A model generated the notes under the pieces. The model was not told where the DNA came from and did not search any database. It saw only the letters and a program-made list of their open reading frames with translations. Made by a program: the position numbers and the translations under genes. A DNA stretch of 35,411 bases from CAZLGM01 sp964623625. GTDB lineage: Bacteria > Desulfobacterota > Desulfobulbia > Desulfobulbales > Desulfocapsaceae. Positions 31,885 through 35,411 of the stretch are shown here, piece by piece (the stretch's first letter is position 1; each line of letters begins with the position of its first letter). Location of the stretch: the NCBI GenBank assembly GCA_964623625.1, contig CAZUUJ010000038.1, forward strand, positions 1-35,411. The letters are read 5' to 3'.

Positions 31885-34380
31885 TTACTCTTCTCCGGAG
31901 AAATGGTATCGTCCATTAAAGAACTCATGCACACATTTATCGACCATTTCCTCATCGTGTAAAACCATATCCATAATTTTGGTAGCGCCCAGCAGTCTGC
32001 CGACCATATCGAGTTTTTTAGCAAGAGAAGGTTCATCCATATCAGCAAGTCGGGCTTCGAGCAGGTCGGCTTTTTTCTGAACAGTAAAGCCAAGTTGCAA
32101 AAAAACGCGGCTTAAGAACTCCAGCCTCAATGATCGTCCTTCAAAATCAGCACCACCGCCTGCAAATCGTAACATACAGTAATTGGCGGAGGCAACATCT
32201 CCACAAAGTATATCGAGAATGGTAAAGTGGTAGCCAAAACGCATATTCAAATGGAGGTAATCGGTGCTGACAACCCCGTAACTGCTGAACTGAAAGTCAT
32301 CCTGTTTGGGAGCTATACCACCGCTCATAACAATCTTATCGTAGCTATCCCAATCGAACGGTTTGTTTTTCCAGCGGACATCCGGGTGGCTCAGCCCTTT
32401 CCAGACAGCGAGAAATGGAGTACAGGTGATCAGATCAAGGGTGAGAGCTTGACCTTTTTGAGGAATCCTTAAAAATCCGCCACCCACATTAAAAAGATAC
32501 ATTTCCAACGGCAGGTCGGAGGATAATTTAATGGCTCCCCGGCCGGTTCCCGGTTTTGCTTCCATGAACATCGACTGTACTCCTTTTTCATGGACAAAAC
32601 GGATAATGTCATGCATGGATCGGCACGATTCGGGCAGAAACTGTTTGGATGTTGGGTCAACGAGTTTGAGTGGCGTGATAAAGCTTAGCATCGGACCCAG
32701 CCTCTGATGATAATGAGATTTTTCCTGTGGGTGTGATCCGTCGGTTTGGGCGAGTGCTTCCACATAACCCTCATAGACCTTGATCTGATTTCCATCAAGA
32801 GTCACCAGTTGTCCGTTTTTCAGTATTTGGGTTGCATCCGGACAGCCGACCAGCAGCGGGACACCGAATTCACGAGCAACAGTGGCAAAATGACAGGCCG
32901 TACTGGATTTTTCGGCAATCACTCCTTTTAGCCGGTTCATAACCTGCACATATTCGGCAGGCGTGTTCTCGGTGACCAGAATAGCTCCTTGGGGAACTTT
33001 GTCGACCGGTTTGTCCGGGGAAACAAGGTAGACCGGACCACTGCCACAGCCTTTTGCTCCCTGTCTGCCTTCCGCCAGAATGATGGGGTGCAGATCCTGA
33101 TCAACCTCTGGGGGTTCTTCTACTCGGTGTATTTCGGTTTCAATCTGTAACGGCCTTGTCTGGAGGAGAAAAAGCTTCCCGTTATCATCAACGGCCCACT
33201 CAATGTCTTGAGGGGCGCCGAAAAACTTTTCCAAACGGTGTCCCCATCGACCAAGAGATCTGGCCATTTCTTCACTGATGATCGAGGCTGTCTTGAGACT
33301 GACCTGCTCGGTTCCGCTGATATTGATCAGTTTGGGTTCTGCAGAGTGTGACAATTTGTATATATCCGGTTTTGTTTGGCCGCTGACCAGCATTTCTCCC
33401 TGACCGGAGATAACATGGAGGTATTGAAATTCATCTGCGCTGCCATGGTTGACGGGTGACTGGGTATAGAGAACACCTGAGACAACCGAGTCGACCATCT
33501 TCAATACAAGGACCGACATTGGGGTTTCTTCGTCGAATAGCCCATGGCTGACCCGGTAAAAAAGAGCTTCAGGACTGTATTTCGAAGCAAGAACCTGCTG
33601 ATAGCTGTCGACCAGGTCGCTTTTATCCACATTGATACGGGTCAGATATTGGCCGGCAAAGGAGAAATCTCCATCCTCACAGGCGGCGCTGGAACGCACA
33701 GCGACTCGTAACGATTCACCGCTTTGTTCTTGCAGATTTTCAAATGATTTGAGTATTTCTGTTTGGATGGGTTCGGGAACTTCGCCACTCATGATCCGTC
33801 TTTTTATTCTGTTAGATGTTCGGCGAAGAGAATTGGGAACCTCAATATCAAGACCGGTCAGCAATTCCCTGATCGGTTTCCGCAGATCGTTATATTCGAT
33901 AAAATAGTGATAGCTGTTGGTCGTGATAATAAAACCGGATGGAACGGGACCACCCAGTCGGTTTACAATCAGTCCAAGATTTTTACCTTTATTGCCGATG
34001 GTATCGGTTTCAGTTTGGACCTGATCGAGTTGGAGTGTAAAAGGGGGAGAGGTATCGAAAGGGGGAGGAGCCAGTAAAAAACGGATGTAAAAGTTGAATT
34101 TGCGATGATAATCTCCCAGGGTCACATAATCACCGGGAGCCAACCGGTTGAGGCATTCGATCATCAAAGCCACTTTCTGTGAAAAGATTTCACAAAGATG
34201 GGCCACACCGGCCAGATCCATTTTGGATGGGCCATGATAAGCGTCCTGAATCCAGGCCATCAGTTCATGACAACTGGAGTCGTGAGTAAGCAACTCCTTA
34301 AAAGCCTCGTATTTGTTCCGAAGAACAAAACCGGGAGCAAAAACCTTGTAAGAGAGTTGTTGGAAGAGCTTTTTAATCAA
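31885..34380 (-). CDS. PEP-synthase-like protein (ATP-binding and phospho-His domains)
   Basis: An 831-residue protein. An unrecognised N-terminal domain (1-110) precedes a PPDK_N/PEP-synthase ATP-grasp domain (about 126-412; VAVRSSAACEDG...FAGQY and DIEWAVDDNGKLFLLQTRP) and a swivelling phospho-histidine domain with H497 in STACHFATVAREFGVP. The C-terminal TIM-barrel with the PEP/pyruvate site of true PEP synthase is not visible. Instead about 290 residues of unknown type follow. It probably phosphorylates something other than pyruvate, or relies on a partner, as in rifampin phosphotransferase or other split systems. It starts with TTG, supported by GGAG 7 nt upstream, 11 nt after the fumarase stop, suggesting cotranscription. 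Confidence 0.75.
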   Translation of the reverse strand: MIKKLFQQLSYKVFAPGFVLRNKYEAFKELLTHDSSCHELMAWIQDAYHGPSKMDLAGVAHLCEIFSQKVALMIECLNRLAPGDYVTLGDYHRKFNFYIRFLLAPPPFDTSPPFTLQLDQVQTETDTIGNKGKNLGLIVNRLGGPVPSGFIITTNSYHYFIEYNDLRKPIRELLTGLDIEVPNSLRRTSNRIKRRIMSGEVPEPIQTEILKSFENLQEQSGESLRVAVRSSAACEDGDFSFAGQYLTRINVDKSDLVDSYQQVLASKYSPEALFYRVSHGLFDEETPMSVLVLKMVDSVVSGVLYTQSPVNHGSADEFQYLHVISGQGEMLVSGQTKPDIYKLSHSAEPKLINISGTEQVSLKTASIISEEMARSLGRWGHRLEKFFGAPQDIEWAVDDNGKLFLLQTRPLQIETEIHRVEEPPEVDQDLHPIILAEGRQGAKGCGSGPVYLVSPDKPVDKVPQGAILVTENTPAEYVQVMNRLKGVIAEKSSTACHFATVAREFGVPLLVGCPDATQILKNGQLVTLDGNQIKVYEGYVEALAQTDGSHPQEKSHYHQRLGPMLSFITPLKLVDPTSKQFLPESCRSMHDIIRFVHEKGVQSMFMEAKPGTGRGAIKLSSDLPLEMYLFNVGGGFLRIPQKGQALTLDLITCTPFLAVWKGLSHPDVRWKNKPFDWDSYDKIVMSGGIAPKQDDFQFSSYGVVSTDYLHLNMRFGYHFTILDILCGDVASANYCMLRFAGGGADFEGRSLRLEFLSRVFLQLGFTVQKKADLLEARLADMDEPSLAKKLDMVGRLLGATKIMDMVLHDEEMVDKCVHEFFNGRYHFSGEE

Positions 34381-34391
34381 CCCACACTCCG

Positions 34392-35411
34392 CTACCCCGT
34401 TTTACGCCATGTTTGCGGCCCCGTTTTATGGATTGCCGAACCATTTGAGTCAACAGCAACGGTAACCGGCATATCATTCACCTCAAATTCATAGATGGCT
34501 TCCATACCCAAATCTTCAAAGGCAACAATCCGTGATTGTTTTATTGCCTGGGATACCAGACAGGCGGCCCCACCGACGGCCATCAGGTAAACTGCTCGAT
34601 GTTTTTTGATCAGCCCGATTGTCTCATCTCCCCGTTCGGCTTTACCGATCATTCCAAGTAGACCGCAAGTGGTTAACATCATTTCGGTATATTTATCCAT
34701 CCGAGTTGCCGTTGTCGGCCCGGCCGGACCGACAACTTCTTTGCCGACAGGATCGACGGGGCCGACGTAATAGATAAAGCGGTTGTTGAAATCGACACCC
34801 TCGGGCAATGATCTGCCTTGTTCGATATACTCCTGAATACGGCGGTGGGCTGCGTCCCGGCCGGTGAGGATTTTTCCGTTTAACAGAAGCGTTTCACCTG
34901 CCTGCCAACTATTGATCTCTTCACGGCTGATATCATCCAAATGAACACGTTTGGATTCTGAACCACTTTGCAGTTTAATTTTCGGCCACCGGTCGATGTC
35001 CGGTTTTGGAAATTCCGCAGGACCATTTCCATCAAGACGGAAGTGTGTATGACGGGTTGCGGCACAATTGGGAATCATGGCCACAGGAAGGGAAACAGCG
35101 TGGGTTGGATACGTTTTTATCTTTACATCAAGCACTGTTGTGAGTCCGCCGACTCCCTGGGCTCCGATGCCAAGGTCATTCACACTGTTGAATATCTCTA
35201 AACGCAGTTGTTCTATTTCGTTATTTGGACCGTTCTCAATGATTGTTTCGATATTCAACGGTTCCATGAGAGACTCTTTCGCCATCAAAGCGGCCTTATC
35301 GAGCGTTCCGCCAATACCGATACCAAGTATTCCCGGAGGACACCAGCCGCCTCCCATCGTAGGCACGGTAGTTGTGACCCAGTCGACCACGGAATCGCTA
35401 GGATTAAGCAT
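34392..35411 (-). CDS. Class I fumarate hydratase, 5' part outside the window
   Basis: The last 339 residues of an iron-sulfur fumarase that interconverts fumarate and malate. C24 of the visible part (GGGWCPPGILGIGIGGT) and C116 (IPNCAATRHTHF) are two ligands of the [4Fe-4S] cluster; the third lies in the missing N-terminal part, about 170 residues by comparison with FumA. The beta domain follows from about 165 (GPVDPVGKEVVGPAGPTTATRMD; MAVGGAACLVSQAIK). Alpha and beta parts are fused, as in FumA/B. The first Met shown is internal, since the frame runs off the right edge. The PEP-synthase-like gene follows after 11 nt. Confidence 0.92.
   Translation of the reverse strand: MLNPSDSVVDWVTTTVPTMGGGWCPPGILGIGIGGTLDKAALMAKESLMEPLNIETIIENGPNNEIEQLRLEIFNSVNDLGIGAQGVGGLTTVLDVKIKTYPTHAVSLPVAMIPNCAATRHTHFRLDGNGPAEFPKPDIDRWPKIKLQSGSESKRVHLDDISREEINSWQAGETLLLNGKILTGRDAAHRRIQEYIEQGRSLPEGVDFNNRFIYYVGPVDPVGKEVVGPAGPTTATRMDKYTEMMLTTCGLLGMIGKAERGDETIGLIKKHRAVYLMAVGGAACLVSQAIKQSRIVAFEDLGMEAIYEFEVNDMPVTVAVDSNGSAIHKTGPQTWRKTG

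Overview
The window reads as a chromosomal stretch of a Gram-negative anaerobe, most likely a member of the Desulfobulbales/Desulfobacterota. This is an inference from gene content: a sigma-54 response-regulator circuit, a Mo/4Fe-4S oxidoreductase of the polysulfide/thiosulfate reductase type, two TauE/SafE permeases, an oxygen-sensitive class I fumarase, and a membrane protein fused to a spermidine-synthase-like domain. No rRNA, tRNA, CRISPR array, insertion sequence or phage gene was seen.

Layout. Positions 1-4738 are on the + strand: an EmrE-type SMR exporter, a globin-GAF-EAL-CZB c-di-GMP phosphodiesterase, a TauE/SafE permease and an AEC permease. Positions 4895-11439 are on the - strand: an exported acetolactate-decarboxylase-like protein behind a Crp/Fnr regulator, then mnmA followed by mtaB-cinA-recA. 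Positions 11654-12910 (+) hold a U32 protein of the tRNA-hydroxylation type. It meets the next - strand gene tail to tail with a 2-nt gap. From 12913 to the right edge everything is on the - strand: RTX protein, periplasmic PCM and membrane spermidine-synthase-like protein; a two-subunit Mo/FeS oxidoreductase; a two-component/sigma-54 block leading into a TauE/SafE permease and an EMC3/DUF106-like membrane protein; a phosphatase-YkgJ fusion; a PEP-synthase-like protein; and a truncated fumarase.

The most interesting part is 22998-30535. A sigma-54 enhancer-binding regulator is followed by a GG-N10-GC promoter. Four 18-bp sites of the form TGCA-N10-TGCA lie around this cluster; two of them are tandem and about 130 bp upstream of the -24 element. 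The promoter points into a run of genes: His-rich membrane protein, membrane histidine kinase, receiver-only regulator, small membrane protein, and probably the TauE/SafE permease and DUF106-like protein. I read it as a self-contained signalling circuit for anion (sulfur oxyanion?) transport; the signal and cargo are inferred, not shown.

Other notable items: a dispersed repeat (copies near 0.8 kb and 31.8 kb, one carrying a 35-nt hairpin), a candidate terminated small RNA with an anti-Shine-Dalgarno stretch upstream of the Mo enzyme, and several unusual domain fusions.
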